Origin: Prosthecobacter debontii
GTDB taxonomy: Bacteria; Verrucomicrobiota; Verrucomicrobiia; Chthoniobacterales; Chthoniobacteraceae
Reading direction: 5' to 3'
Length of the DNA: 52,737 nt
Assembly (NCBI GenBank): GCA_945861385.1
Contig: CAMAUI010000018.1
Span: 1 to 52,737 of the forward strand
How positions within the stretch are numbered: position 1 is the stretch's first letter; each line of letters starts with the position of its first letter. This document shows positions 31,206 through 39,481 of the stretch, piece by piece. A program made the position numbers and the translations under genes. The notes under the pieces are model-generated. The model was not told the origin of the DNA, made no database searches, and saw only the letters and a list, made by a program, of their open reading frames with translations.

Positions 31206-31860
31206 GCCCGCGTGGATAGCCGGTCGCAACGACTCGCGTAAAGACTCTCCGGCCAGCGGTGGCGCCCGGGCGGCAATGTGTGCGGGCTCGTCGGGAACCA
31301 CCTCCGTCGCATCGTCATCCTCGTTGAGGGACCGAAATCCGGCACATCGGCGCGCTTTCCAAAAAGGAAAACGAGGCTGGTGGGGTGGATGTTGATATCG
31401 AGGCGGAAGGAGGGATTGCGCCATCACGCAAGGGACAAGGGATACATTGTGACCTGACCCCGGCGAGTGGACGGATCAAAAATGTAGTTCCGTCGGTGGG
31501 TTGTTGTTGTGGTTTGTAGTTGTTTGCCGCTGCGGCGCGTGAGCGCCGAGGTAGTGTCCAGAATGTGACACGCCGTCCGTCAGCAGTCATACCATGTCCA
31601 CAAAATGAACCAGATTCATGGCGGGCGGCGCGTGAGTGCCGCGAGGCTTTGGAGTGCGGGGGCTTGACCCCGCTTTGGCTTCCGGAGCGGGAGACGTGCG
31701 TATGCCGGGGAATGTGGCGCGCGCTTGTGCCGGCGATTGTCCGACACTCCACGCGCACTCCGTGAAAAGGAAAAGTGGGGTCAAGCCCCCGCAGTCCAAA
31801 GGCTGCCGCCACGCCCGGTGGCTCTCCGCCATTCCGTCTCTTTCGTCCGTGGAGAGGGGA
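31206..31860. other. Long intergenic region with a dispersed inverted-repeat element
   Basis: 655 bp between the isomerase start and the cupin-gene stop. Apart from the inverted repeat at 31648-31800 I see no convincing gene. The region includes a G/T-rich patch near 31495-31530. Promoters for the isomerase/FucU pair are expected near 31206-31300, but no clear boxes are seen. Confidence 0.6.
31648..31800. repeat. Inverted-repeat element (ECGGLTPL/SGVKPPQSK type)
   Basis: 29-bp arms at 31648-31676 and 31772-31800 are complementary with two mismatches; the core CGGGGGCTTGACCCCGC pairs with its complement. They enclose about 95 bp. Translated, the arms give ECGGLTPLWLP and SGVKPPQSKG, peptides I recall as by-products of a common repeat in Verrucomicrobia. 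Distinct from the elements at 6519, 7077 and 52575. Confidence 0.8.
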
Positions 31861-33129
31861 TCAGTTGAACTTGTTCTTCCGGTACGCGCCCATCTTCGGT
31901 GCGTCGGGGTTCACCTCGGGGCCGAAGTAGCGGAGGATGACGAGGGGCTCGGTGTCGCTTGTGTTTTGGAAGGTGACACCGGCTTTTGCGCCTTCGTCGT
32001 TGCAGAAGTATTCGTCCTCGGTGAGTTCGGTGAAGCGGATGAGCTTGGGTGAATTGAGCGGGAGGCCGTTGATTTTGCCGGTGCCCTGCACGCAGAGGAG
32101 GCCGTAGGCGCCGTTGTCTTTGACAAATGCGGTGACGCCGGGATCCACGGTGAGTTCCTTGGCGGTGAAGAGCTGTTCGCCGTCAATTTTGCCATAGACG
32201 ATCCAGCGGTCCACGTAGCCTTCGCTGCGGGTGTCGGCGACGGGGACGGGTTCGAGGTAGTGGTTGTCCTTGAATTTCGGGTCCACGTTTTTCGCCCAGT
32301 CGAGCTGGTCCACGATGAAATCAATGTCCTTGTGCCTGCTCTTGGGCATGTCCTTGACGAGGAGCGCCCACGGGACTGCGCGGCCTTCGACGAGGTTTTG
32401 ATACATGCCGAAAACATCCGAGCCCCACTGCGGCTCGTAGGTGCAGAGGCTGCCGGGCGCGTGGAGGATGCAGGGGTCAATGAGCCAGCCGCTGCCGACT
32501 TTCAGGCGGTAGGCCTTCGAGAGATCGAGGATGCCGTTGTCGCCTTTGTTCCAGTTGGCGATGCACTGGCGCACCTGGTCCTTCGTCGTGCCGGGTTCGA
32601 AGCCCATGAATGTGTAGGGGAAATTGTTGCCGACGTTGTTGTGCTGCGGGGGGAAGTAGTAGCTCTCGGGCTTGCCTTCCTGCCCGACGAGTTTCGCCTG
32701 CGCCTGCGACTGGTGCATGTGGTGGGGGATGGGGCCCATGTTGTCGAAGAACTTCGAGTACACCGGCCACTTGCCGTATTTTTTCCAGATCGCGGTGCCG
32801 ATGAGCGTGGCGCCGCAGTCCTCGACGGCTTTCGCAAGCGTGAACTTTTCCTTGCCGACGACGATGTAGGAGAGGCCCTCGTCGGGCGTGCGGTTGTCGT
32901 TCGCCGCAGGCGTGGTCGAGGCGAACCACCGCTCGTCAATCCCGCCGCGGTCGAGGCCGTAGGCGTAGAGGTCGTCGGGGTGGAGCTTCAGCCGCCTGCC
33001 GGGCTGGAGGAAGGCGCGCGGGACCCAGCAGGGCGCGAGGCGGAGGAGGCCGCCGGTGCTTGAGAGCTCGGTCTCGACTTTGGATTTCGTGTTCCCTTTG
33101 AGGGTGCGGAGTGCGGTGACGGTGTTCAT
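31861..33129 (-). CDS. Cupin-type protein, distantly like mannose-6-phosphate isomerase
   Basis: 422 residues from the ATG at 33129 (MNTVTALRTLKGNT). The visible core looks like a two-barrel cupin: MGPIPHHMHQSQAQ (His-rich likely metal site), LKVGSGWLIDPCILHAPGSLCTYEP (second metal-binding-like block with His), and a C-terminal barrel with KELTVDPGVTAFVKDNGAYGLLCVQGTGKINGLPL, typical cupin turns. A sugar isomerase or regulatory cupin is plausible given the sugar genes on the same strand, but the family is not one I can name with certainty. It is transcribed divergently from the DUF2314 lipoprotein, 87 bp away. Confidence 0.75.
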   Translation of the reverse strand: MNTVTALRTLKGNTKSKVETELSSTGGLLRLAPCWVPRAFLQPGRRLKLHPDDLYAYGLDRGGIDERWFASTTPAANDNRTPDEGLSYIVVGKEKFTLAKAVEDCGATLIGTAIWKKYGKWPVYSKFFDNMGPIPHHMHQSQAQAKLVGQEGKPESYYFPPQHNNVGNNFPYTFMGFEPGTTKDQVRQCIANWNKGDNGILDLSKAYRLKVGSGWLIDPCILHAPGSLCTYEPQWGSDVFGMYQNLVEGRAVPWALLVKDMPKSRHKDIDFIVDQLDWAKNVDPKFKDNHYLEPVPVADTRSEGYVDRWIVYGKIDGEQLFTAKELTVDPGVTAFVKDNGAYGLLCVQGTGKINGLPLNSPKLIRFTELTEDEYFCNDEGAKAGVTFQNTSDTEPLVILRYFGPEVNPDAPKMGAYRKNKFN

Positions 33130-33216
33130 GTGAAAAGAGGCGCGCCTTGTGGCGATCCGCGTGCGACGGGTCAAGCCGTGCTTGCGCGGGAGGAGGCGGG
33201 CCAGCACGTTGCGCGG

Positions 33217-33726
33217 ATGGTTTTCTGCAAATGGCTGCTCGTTGTTTCGTGCGCGTTCGTTTTTTCCGGCTGCAAGGATGCCGCGAAGGAAAGGCGCCGC
33301 GACGAACTCCGCGCGCTCATGCACGGCAACACCGATGACCCGGAGATCAAGGCGGCGATGGAGAAGGCGCGTGCGACGGTGGGCGATTTCCTCGCGGTGC
33401 TGCGGAAGCCGGCGGCGAACCAGACGCAATTCATGGTGCGCAAGGCCTACCCGACGCGCGAGGCCGGCCGGCGGCAGATCCTGTGGATCAATCAAATCAC
33501 CTTCGACGGCACCCTGCTGCATGGGGTGGCCGATGACAAAACGGCGGCCGTCGGCGCGGGCATCCCGCTCGATGGCAGGGTCGCGTTCCCGCCCTCGGAG
33601 ATCGCGGACTGGATGTTCAACGAGGACGGCAAGGCCGTCGGGGGGTTCATGCTCCGCGCGCTGAAGAACAAGATGAGCGCGGAGGAATGGGCGAAAATCG
33701 CGGAGAGGATCACGTTCAAGGAGTGA
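33217..33726 (+). CDS. DUF2314-type lipoprotein
   Basis: 169 residues from the ATG at 33217, chosen because it gives a lipoprotein signal (MVFCKWLLVVSCAFVFSGC, lipobox FSGC). The C-terminal two thirds match the DUF2314/YegJ pattern: FMVRKAYPTREAGRRQILWINQ followed by a variable strand and AFPPSEIADWMF. No function is established for the family. The frame opens further upstream to 33130, but that extension is Arg/Pro-rich without a signal. Orientation is the same as the following fusion gene, with a 78-bp gap. Confidence 0.75.
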   Translation: MVFCKWLLVVSCAFVFSGCKDAAKERRRDELRALMHGNTDDPEIKAAMEKARATVGDFLAVLRKPAANQTQFMVRKAYPTREAGRRQILWINQITFDGTLLHGVADDKTAAVGAGIPLDGRVAFPPSEIADWMFNEDGKAVGGFMLRALKNKMSAEEWAKIAERITFKE

Positions 33727-33804
33727 GGCGGGGCAAAATTTGCGGGAGATGATGTTGGTGGTTGATTGCGAAACGGCGTGTCCGTACGGTGGCCGTCCTT
33801 CACC

Positions 33805-35991
33805 GTGGTCACTAAAAAGCGCATCCTTTTTGTCTGCACAGGCAACATCTGCCGGAGCCCGATCGCCGAGGGACTTCTCGCGCACGCGGTGAAAGGCCGC
33901 AAGGACATCGAGGTGAAGAGCGCCGGCGTGGCGACCAGCCACGGACAGCGGGCGAGCGAAAACGGCGTCGAGGCGCTGCGGCAGTGGGGCGTGGACATCA
34001 GCGGCATCCGCTCCCAGCCCGTCACGGACGACCTGGTCGAGTGGGCCACGCACATCTACGCGATGACGCGCGGGCATCTCGATGCGATCCTCACGTTTTT
34101 CCCCGAGGCGGCGAGCAAGGCGTGGCTGGCATGCGAATTCGAGCCATCGCTCGCGCACCAGCCCGAGGTGCCCGACCCCATCGGCATGGGCATGCACGCC
34201 TACCTCGCCACGCGCGATCATCTTTCCAAAGCGATGCCCTCGCTCATTAAACACATTGATTCGACCATGACCGCGAACAGCCTGCAGCAGCCACCCGATC
34301 CGAAAAAGACACTCCGCATCACCATCGGCGCGGACCACGGCGGCGTGGAGGTGAAACAGGCGATCCGCGATTCGCTGAAAGCGGAGGGCTACGTCGTCCA
34401 GGATGTCGGCACCAACACCGCGGACAGCGTGGACTACCCGGATTTCGCCGGGCGGGTGTGCAAGGAAGTGCTCACGGGCGAGGCGGACCTCGGCATTCTC
34501 GTGTGCAGGACGGGCATCGGCATGAGCATCTCCGCAAACCGCCACGCCGGAATCCGCGCCGCGCTGGTCACGAATGCCGGCGACGCAGCGACGACGCGCC
34601 GCCACAACAACTCGAACGTCCTCTGCCTCGGCTCTGTGAATGTCGCCGCCAACCAGGCCGGGCCGATCGTGAAGGCGTTTCTCACCACGGAATTCGAGGG
34701 CGGACGCCACGCACAGCGCGTGCAAAAGATCGAGTCGTGCGCCGATGCGGGCGGACGCTCACTGGCCGAGGTGGACAGCGCGGTCTTCCATGCCATCGAG
34801 GATGAGCACCGGCGCCAGCGCGAGGGCATCGAGCTGATCGCGTCGGAAAATTTCACATCCGCCGCCGTGATGGAGGCGCAGGGCTCCTGCCTCACCAACA
34901 AATACGCCGAGGGCTATCCGGGCCGCCGCTGGTATGGCGGGTGCGAGAATGTGGACGTCACCGAGCAGCTCGCGATAGACCGCGCGAAGCAGCTCTTTCC
35001 CGGCGCGGAGCACGTCAACGTCCAGCCGCATTCCGGCTCGCAGGCGAACACCGCCGTTTATTTCAGCGTGCTGCAGCCCGGGGATCGCATCCTCACGATG
35101 AACCTCGCGCACGGCGGGCACCTCACGCACGGGCACAAGGCGAATTTCAGCGGGCGCTTTTACGCCGTCACCCACTACGGCGTGTCGGAAAAGGACGAGC
35201 AGATTGACTACGACGCGCTGGCCGCGCTCGCGGCGCAGGTGAAGCCGAGGATGATCACCGCCGGGGCGAGCGCATACCCGCGCATCATTGATTTCGAGCG
35301 CATGCGGAGGATTGCGGACAGCGTGGGCGCGTACCTTTTCGTGGACATGGCGCACATCGCCGGCCTCGTCGCGGGCGGGCAGCACCCGAATCCGTGCGCC
35401 ATCGCGGACTTCACGACGACGACCACGCACAAGAGCCTGCGCGGCCCGCGGGGCGGCATCATCATTTGCAAGGAACAGTACGCGAAGGCGATTGATTCGC
35501 AGGTCTTCCCCGGCATCCAGGGCGGCCCGCTCGAGCATGTGATCGCGGCGAAGGCCGTGTGTTTCCACGAGGCATTGCAGCCGTCCTTCCGCGAGTACAC
35601 CGCGCAGGTCGTCAGCAACGCAAAGGCGCTCGCGGCGAAGCTCGCGCAGTGTGGCTATCGCATCGTCAGCGGCGGCACGGACAACCACCTCATGCTCGTG
35701 GACCTCCGCCCGCGCGGCCTCAACGGCGCGCTCGCGAGCGCGGTGCTCGACAAGGCGGGACTGACCGTGAACAAGAACGGCATTCCCTTTGACACCGAGC
35801 CGATCAGCAAGGGCGGCGGCATCCGCGTCGGCACGCCGGCGGTCACCACGCGCGGGATGAAGGAGGACGAGATGATGGAGATCGCCGACTTCATCCACCG
35901 CGCGCTCGAGGCCCGGGACAATGAAGCGGAACTCGCGGGAATCCGGGACGAGGTGCGCGCGTTCACGAAGCAATTCCCGCTGCCGTTCTGA
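33805..35991 (+). CDS. glyA: Three-domain fusion: low-molecular-weight protein phosphatase - RpiB - GlyA (serine hydroxymethyltransferase)
   Basis: 728 residues from the GTG at 33805 ([19 protein letters not shown]). Domain 1 (about 5-152) is a low-molecular-weight phosphatase with P-loop CTGNICRS (Cys11, Arg17) and general acid Asp124 in VPDPIG. Domain 2 (about 168-305) is ribose-5-phosphate isomerase B with IGADHGG, catalytic-type Cys234 in [14 protein letters not shown], and [10 protein letters not shown]. Domain 3 (about 318-728) is a complete serine hydroxymethyltransferase with [11 protein letters not shown] and PLP lysine Lys543 in [15 protein letters not shown]. All three keep their active sites and are joined in one frame without stops. 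The order mirrors Bacillus ywlE-ywlF-ywlG-glyA, as if that operon had been fused. Ile15 in the P-loop fits tyrosine- rather than arginine-phosphatase activity. It could couple pentose-phosphate and one-carbon metabolism. Confidence 0.93.
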   Translation: MVTKKRILFVCTGNICRSPIAEGLLAHAVKGRKDIEVKSAGVATSHGQRASENGVEALRQWGVDISGIRSQPVTDDLVEWATHIYAMTRGHLDAILTFFPEAASKAWLACEFEPSLAHQPEVPDPIGMGMHAYLATRDHLSKAMPSLIKHIDSTMTANSLQQPPDPKKTLRITIGADHGGVEVKQAIRDSLKAEGYVVQDVGTNTADSVDYPDFAGRVCKEVLTGEADLGILVCRTGIGMSISANRHAGIRAALVTNAGDAATTRRHNNSNVLCLGSVNVAANQAGPIVKAFLTTEFEGGRHAQRVQKIESCADAGGRSLAEVDSAVFHAIEDEHRRQREGIELIASENFTSAAVMEAQGSCLTNKYAEGYPGRRWYGGCENVDVTEQLAIDRAKQLFPGAEHVNVQPHSGSQANTAVYFSVLQPGDRILTMNLAHGGHLTHGHKANFSGRFYAVTHYGVSEKDEQIDYDALAALAAQVKPRMITAGASAYPRIIDFERMRRIADSVGAYLFVDMAHIAGLVAGGQHPNPCAIADFTTTTTHKSLRGPRGGIIICKEQYAKAIDSQVFPGIQGGPLEHVIAAKAVCFHEALQPSFREYTAQVVSNAKALAAKLAQCGYRIVSGGTDNHLMLVDLRPRGLNGALASAVLDKAGLTVNKNGIPFDTEPISKGGGIRVGTPAVTTRGMKEDEMMEIADFIHRALEARDNEAELAGIRDEVRAFTKQFPLPF

Positions 35992-36003
35992 AGCGCGACG
36001 CGT

Positions 36004-36118
36004 TCACCGGCGCTCCCGCCATGTGCGGCGGCGGAGGAAGATGTCGAGCGGCATCAGCATGAGCGCGGCGGCGAGGAACCAGCCGGTGAGATCGCGGCGC
36101 GAGGATGTGGTGTGCGAT
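36004..36118 (-). pseudogene. Duplicated 3'-end fragment of the vWA/amidotransferase-like gene
   Basis: About 115 bp nearly identical to 45713-45827, the last ~37 codons and stop of the vWA gene. The fragment still reads RRDLTGWFLAAALMLMPLD... to the same stop (TGA complement at 36004-36006), with about ten substitutions. Similarity ends abruptly near 36118 and no start or upstream domains exist, so it is a remnant. It marks one edge of the signalling island. Confidence 0.85.
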
Positions 36119-36461
36119 GCGGCCATTCAGCGCACGATTTTCCGTCACATCGTGGGCTGCATCACCCGGGTGGACAATTACCCCAGCAAGCTCGGGAATC
36201 AGCGCGGACGAGCCGACTGCACCGAATTGGTGTTCGACGCGGCATGGATCAGGCTTTAAATGCTGGCTGCAAATGGCCATACTTTGTTCACAACTCCTCA
36301 AATATTACGCGTCGGCTTGGAACGGCTGGCGTTCTGCTCTTAGCCGCGGTTCAGCCGGGTTCGCATGAGTACTGGGTGGCAGGAGCACACTTTCTGGTCG
36401 CTCACAAGTGCGCTGCGATGAGCAGCGCAAATGGAGATCACAGGTTGCCTGGGAGGTGTTG
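36119..36461. other. Non-coding spacer before histidine kinase, unrecognised
   Basis: About 340 bp that appear more AT-rich than the surroundings (for example near 36255-36310). Short open frames are present on both strands, but none resembles a known protein. It probably contains the promoter of the kinase operon; the only strong signal is the Shine-Dalgarno GGGAGG at 36451-36456. Confidence 0.5.
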
Positions 36462-38963
36462 GTGAGAGCGATACAGATACGCAGCCTGCTCGTTGGATTC
36501 GCCGTGGCGCTGGCGCTGCTGGCCGGCGTGGCGTGGTTCGATTGGCGGCACACCGCGCGCATGCAGGAGACGGCGGAGTGGGTGGCCCACACGCACGAAG
36601 TGCAAGCCATCCGCAACCAGTTGCTCGCGCTGGTGCTGGAAACCGAGAGCGAGCAGCGCAGCTACGTGCTGACCGGTCTGCCAGTGTTTCTCGATCAGTT
36701 GGAGGAAGCAGTGACCCATCTGGCTCGATTGGAACGGAAGCTGGAGAAGTTGACGCACGACGAAAGCCAGAAAGCCAACCTGGCCGCGCTCAAGCCGCTT
36801 ATGGGCGAGCGAATTGCCTTTTCCCGCCGCATTGTCGAACTGCGCAAGAACACCGGGGCCGATGCCGCCGCGCAGGAGATCTCCACCTTGAAGGACAAGA
36901 AACTGACCGACGAGATCCGGGCGCAATTTGCCCTGATGGATGCGCGGGGCAAGGAGCTGCTCGACAAGCGGACCGCCGCCGCCAGCGACGAAGCGCGCAA
37001 GACCACGCTGCTCACCCTCACCGGCACCGGCCTAAGCTTCATCCTGCTCATTACCGTGTTCACGCTCACGCTGCGCGAGAACCGGCTGCGCCGGCAGACG
37101 CAGGCGGAACTCGATCGGTTCTTCACGCTCTCGCTGGACATGCTCTGCATCGCCAGCGCGGATGGTTTCTTCAGACGCATCAGCCCCGCGTTCACGCAGA
37201 CGCTGGGCTGGAGCGTGGAGGAGATTCTGGCGCGGCCGTTCCTCGACTTTGTGCATCCCGACGACCGTGCCGCCACCGTGCGCGCAGTGGAGACTCTTGG
37301 CCTGGGCCAGCCATTGCTGCACTTCGAGAACCGCTACCAGCACAAGGACGGCTCGTGGCGGGTGGTGTCGTGGAAGGCGGTGCCGCAGCCAGATGGGCTG
37401 ATGTATGCGACCGGGCGCGATGTCAGCGAAAGCAAGCGCACCGAGGAACAGATGGCCGGGAACATCAAGGCGCTGGCGGAATTCAAGGCCGCGCTCGACG
37501 AGCATGCCATCGTCGCCATCACCGACGCGCGGGGGAAAATCACCTACGTGAACGACAAGTTCTGCGCGATCTCGAAGTATGCGCGCGAGGAGCTGCTCGG
37601 GAAGGATCACCGCATCATCAATTCCGGGCATCACCCGAAAGAGTTCATCCGCGAACTGTGGGAGACGATCACCAGCGGGCGCGTGTGGCATGGCGAGATC
37701 AAGAACCGCGCGAAGGACGGCTCGTTCTACTGGGTGGACACGAGCATCATCCCCTTCCTTGGCGAAGACGGAAAGCCGACCCAATTCATCGCGATTCGCG
37801 CGGACATCACCGGGCGCAAACGCACGGAGGTGGCTTTGCGCCAGAGCGAGGAGCGCATGCGGTTGGCCGCCGAGGCCGCCGGCATCGGGGTATGGGATTG
37901 GGATATCATGACCGGTGCCGTCCAGTGGGACGAGCGGATGTTTGCCCTCTACGGCCTGCCGGTGAAACCGGACGGGCTGGCGTCCTATGATCTTTGGCGC
38001 GCGGCAGTGCTGCCGGCGGAGATAGTAGAGCAGGAGGCGGTTTTGCAGCGCACCGTCGCGACGGGTGGCCGCAGTCAGCGCGAGTTTCGCATCGTGCGCG
38101 CCTCCGATCAGGTGGTGCGCGTCATCCTGGCTGCAGAGATGGCAATCGCGGGAACCGATGGCCAGACGGCGCATGTGGTGGGCATCAATCTCGACATCAC
38201 CGAGCGCAAAGAGGCCGAGGAGCAAATCGCGCGGCTCAACGCCGACTTGGAGCAGCGCGCGGCCCAGCTCGAGGAGGCCAACAAGGAACTGGAGTCCTTC
38301 TCCTACTCCGTGTCGCACGATCTGCGCGCGCCGCTGCGGCATGTGCAGGGCTACGTCCAGATGCTGACGACGGCCACGGAGGGCCAGCTTTCCGACAAGG
38401 CCAAACGTTTTCTGAAGACCATCAACGACGCGAGTGTGGACATGGGCATGCTCATTGACGATCTGCTCTCCTTCTCCCGCATGGGCCGCGTGGAAATGAG
38501 GGAACACCGCGTCGCGCTGGACGGGATGATGCAGGAAACCCTGCATGGCCTGGAGATGGCGACCAAGGAACGGAACATCGAGTGGCAGGTCGCGCCGCTG
38601 CCGTCGGTGACCGGCGATGCCTCCATGCTCCGGCAGGTGCTGGCGAACCTCGTGGGCAACGCGGTGAAATACACCCGTGGCCGCGACCCGGCGCGGATCG
38701 AGATCGGCTGCGCGGGCGAGGAAGACGGGCGGATCATCTTTTTCGTGCGCGACAATGGGGCGGGCTTCGACATGCAGTATGTCCACAAGCTTTTCGGCGT
38801 CTTCCAGCGCCTGCACCGGGCGGATGAGTTTGAAGGCACGGGCATCGGCCTGGCCAATGTGCGGCGCATCATCGCCCGGCACGGCGGGCGCACATGGGCC
38901 GAGGGAAGGCTGGACGAAGGGGCGACATTTTATTTCACTCTGAAACCGGCAACGGCTGGCTGA
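36462..38963 (+). CDS. Sensor histidine kinase with CHASE3 and three PAS domains
   Basis: 833 residues. The GTG at 36462 is chosen because GGGAGG lies five bases upstream and the product then starts with a membrane segment (IRSLLVGFAVALALLAGVAWF). A CHASE3-type extracytoplasmic region follows (about 25-185; QRSYVLTGLPVFLDQL), then a second membrane segment (LLTLTGTGLSFILLITVFTL) and three PAS/PAC units (about 215-325, 345-460, 465-585; each with a DITGRKR/DITERKE-type end). The kinase core has SYSVSHDLRAPLRHV (phospho-acceptor His619), N-box LVGNAVKY, G-box DNGAGFDMQY and FEGTGIGLANV. The DLRAPLR H-box and FGVFQRLH F-box are of the phytochrome-like kinase type, which often signals to the small single-domain receiver encoded next (26 bp downstream). 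Confidence 0.93.
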   Translation: MRAIQIRSLLVGFAVALALLAGVAWFDWRHTARMQETAEWVAHTHEVQAIRNQLLALVLETESEQRSYVLTGLPVFLDQLEEAVTHLARLERKLEKLTHDESQKANLAALKPLMGERIAFSRRIVELRKNTGADAAAQEISTLKDKKLTDEIRAQFALMDARGKELLDKRTAAASDEARKTTLLTLTGTGLSFILLITVFTLTLRENRLRRQTQAELDRFFTLSLDMLCIASADGFFRRISPAFTQTLGWSVEEILARPFLDFVHPDDRAATVRAVETLGLGQPLLHFENRYQHKDGSWRVVSWKAVPQPDGLMYATGRDVSESKRTEEQMAGNIKALAEFKAALDEHAIVAITDARGKITYVNDKFCAISKYAREELLGKDHRIINSGHHPKEFIRELWETITSGRVWHGEIKNRAKDGSFYWVDTSIIPFLGEDGKPTQFIAIRADITGRKRTEVALRQSEERMRLAAEAAGIGVWDWDIMTGAVQWDERMFALYGLPVKPDGLASYDLWRAAVLPAEIVEQEAVLQRTVATGGRSQREFRIVRASDQVVRVILAAEMAIAGTDGQTAHVVGINLDITERKEAEEQIARLNADLEQRAAQLEEANKELESFSYSVSHDLRAPLRHVQGYVQMLTTATEGQLSDKAKRFLKTINDASVDMGMLIDDLLSFSRMGRVEMREHRVALDGMMQETLHGLEMATKERNIEWQVAPLPSVTGDASMLRQVLANLVGNAVKYTRGRDPARIEIGCAGEEDGRIIFFVRDNGAGFDMQYVHKLFGVFQRLHRADEFEGTGIGLANVRRIIARHGGRTWAEGRLDEGATFYFTLKPATAG

Positions 38964-38989
38964 ACAGGAATCCGAAGACTTATATTACC

Positions 38990-39451
38990 ATGCAACAACT
39001 CCAGCGCATCCTCCTCGTGGACGACAGTCCGCGCGACACCGAACTGGCGATCGAGGCGCTGGAATCCAGCAATCTGGCCAACGAAGTCGTCGCCCTGCAA
39101 GACGGCGCGGAGGCGCTCGACTACCTGTATCGGCGCGGCCAGTTTGAGGGGCGCCAGAACGGCCACCCCGCCGTCATTCTGCTGGACTTGAAGATGCCCA
39201 AGGTGGACGGCCTGGAAGTCCTGCGCCAGATCAAGGGCGACCCGGAACTGAAAGTCATCCCCGTCGTCGTGATGACCTCCTCGCGCGAGGAACAGGATCT
39301 CGTCAACAGCTACCAACTCGGTGTGAATGCCTACGTGGTCAAACCGGTGCAATTCCACGAATTTGTGGACGCCGTAAAGCTGGTTGGCGGGTTTTGGGCC
39401 GTGCTGAACGAGCCGCCGCCGAACAGCACGCGCCGCCTCGGCGAAGCGTGA
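38990..39451 (+). CDS. Single-domain response regulator (Rcp1-like)
   Basis: 153 residues, one receiver domain without output. Acidic pocket VDDSPRD, phospho-acceptor Asp in ILLDLKMPKVDG, switch Thr/Ser in VVVMTSSREEQD and Lys in YVVKPVQFHEF. The sequence is of the Rcp1/CheY-like group that pairs with phytochrome-like kinases; typical elements are the longer loop before the phospho-acceptor (YLYRRGQFEGRQNGHP) and the terminal LVGGFWAVLNEPPP. It lies between two kinases on the same strand and probably receives phosphate from the upstream CHASE3-PAS kinase. Confidence 0.94.
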   Translation: MQQLQRILLVDDSPRDTELAIEALESSNLANEVVALQDGAEALDYLYRRGQFEGRQNGHPAVILLDLKMPKVDGLEVLRQIKGDPELKVIPVVVMTSSREEQDLVNSYQLGVNAYVVKPVQFHEFVDAVKLVGGFWAVLNEPPPNSTRRLGEA

Positions 39452-39481
39452 GCGTAAACCCCGGGAAAACCTGACAGCGAC

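Noticed and set aside
31520-32052. Small plus-strand frames in the intergenic region
   Set aside because: They translate the inverted-repeat element (ECGGLTPL-type peptides) and lack a protein-family signal.
31861-34725. 954-codon minus frame extending the cupin protein upstream
   Set aside because: The extension crosses the DUF2314 gene and the phosphatase/RpiB part of the fusion in antisense; the real start is the ATG at 33129.
36119-36461. Possible remnant IS or transposase before the kinase
   Set aside because: No transposase motif and no clear terminal inverted repeats or target duplication were seen, so it is left as unassigned spacer.
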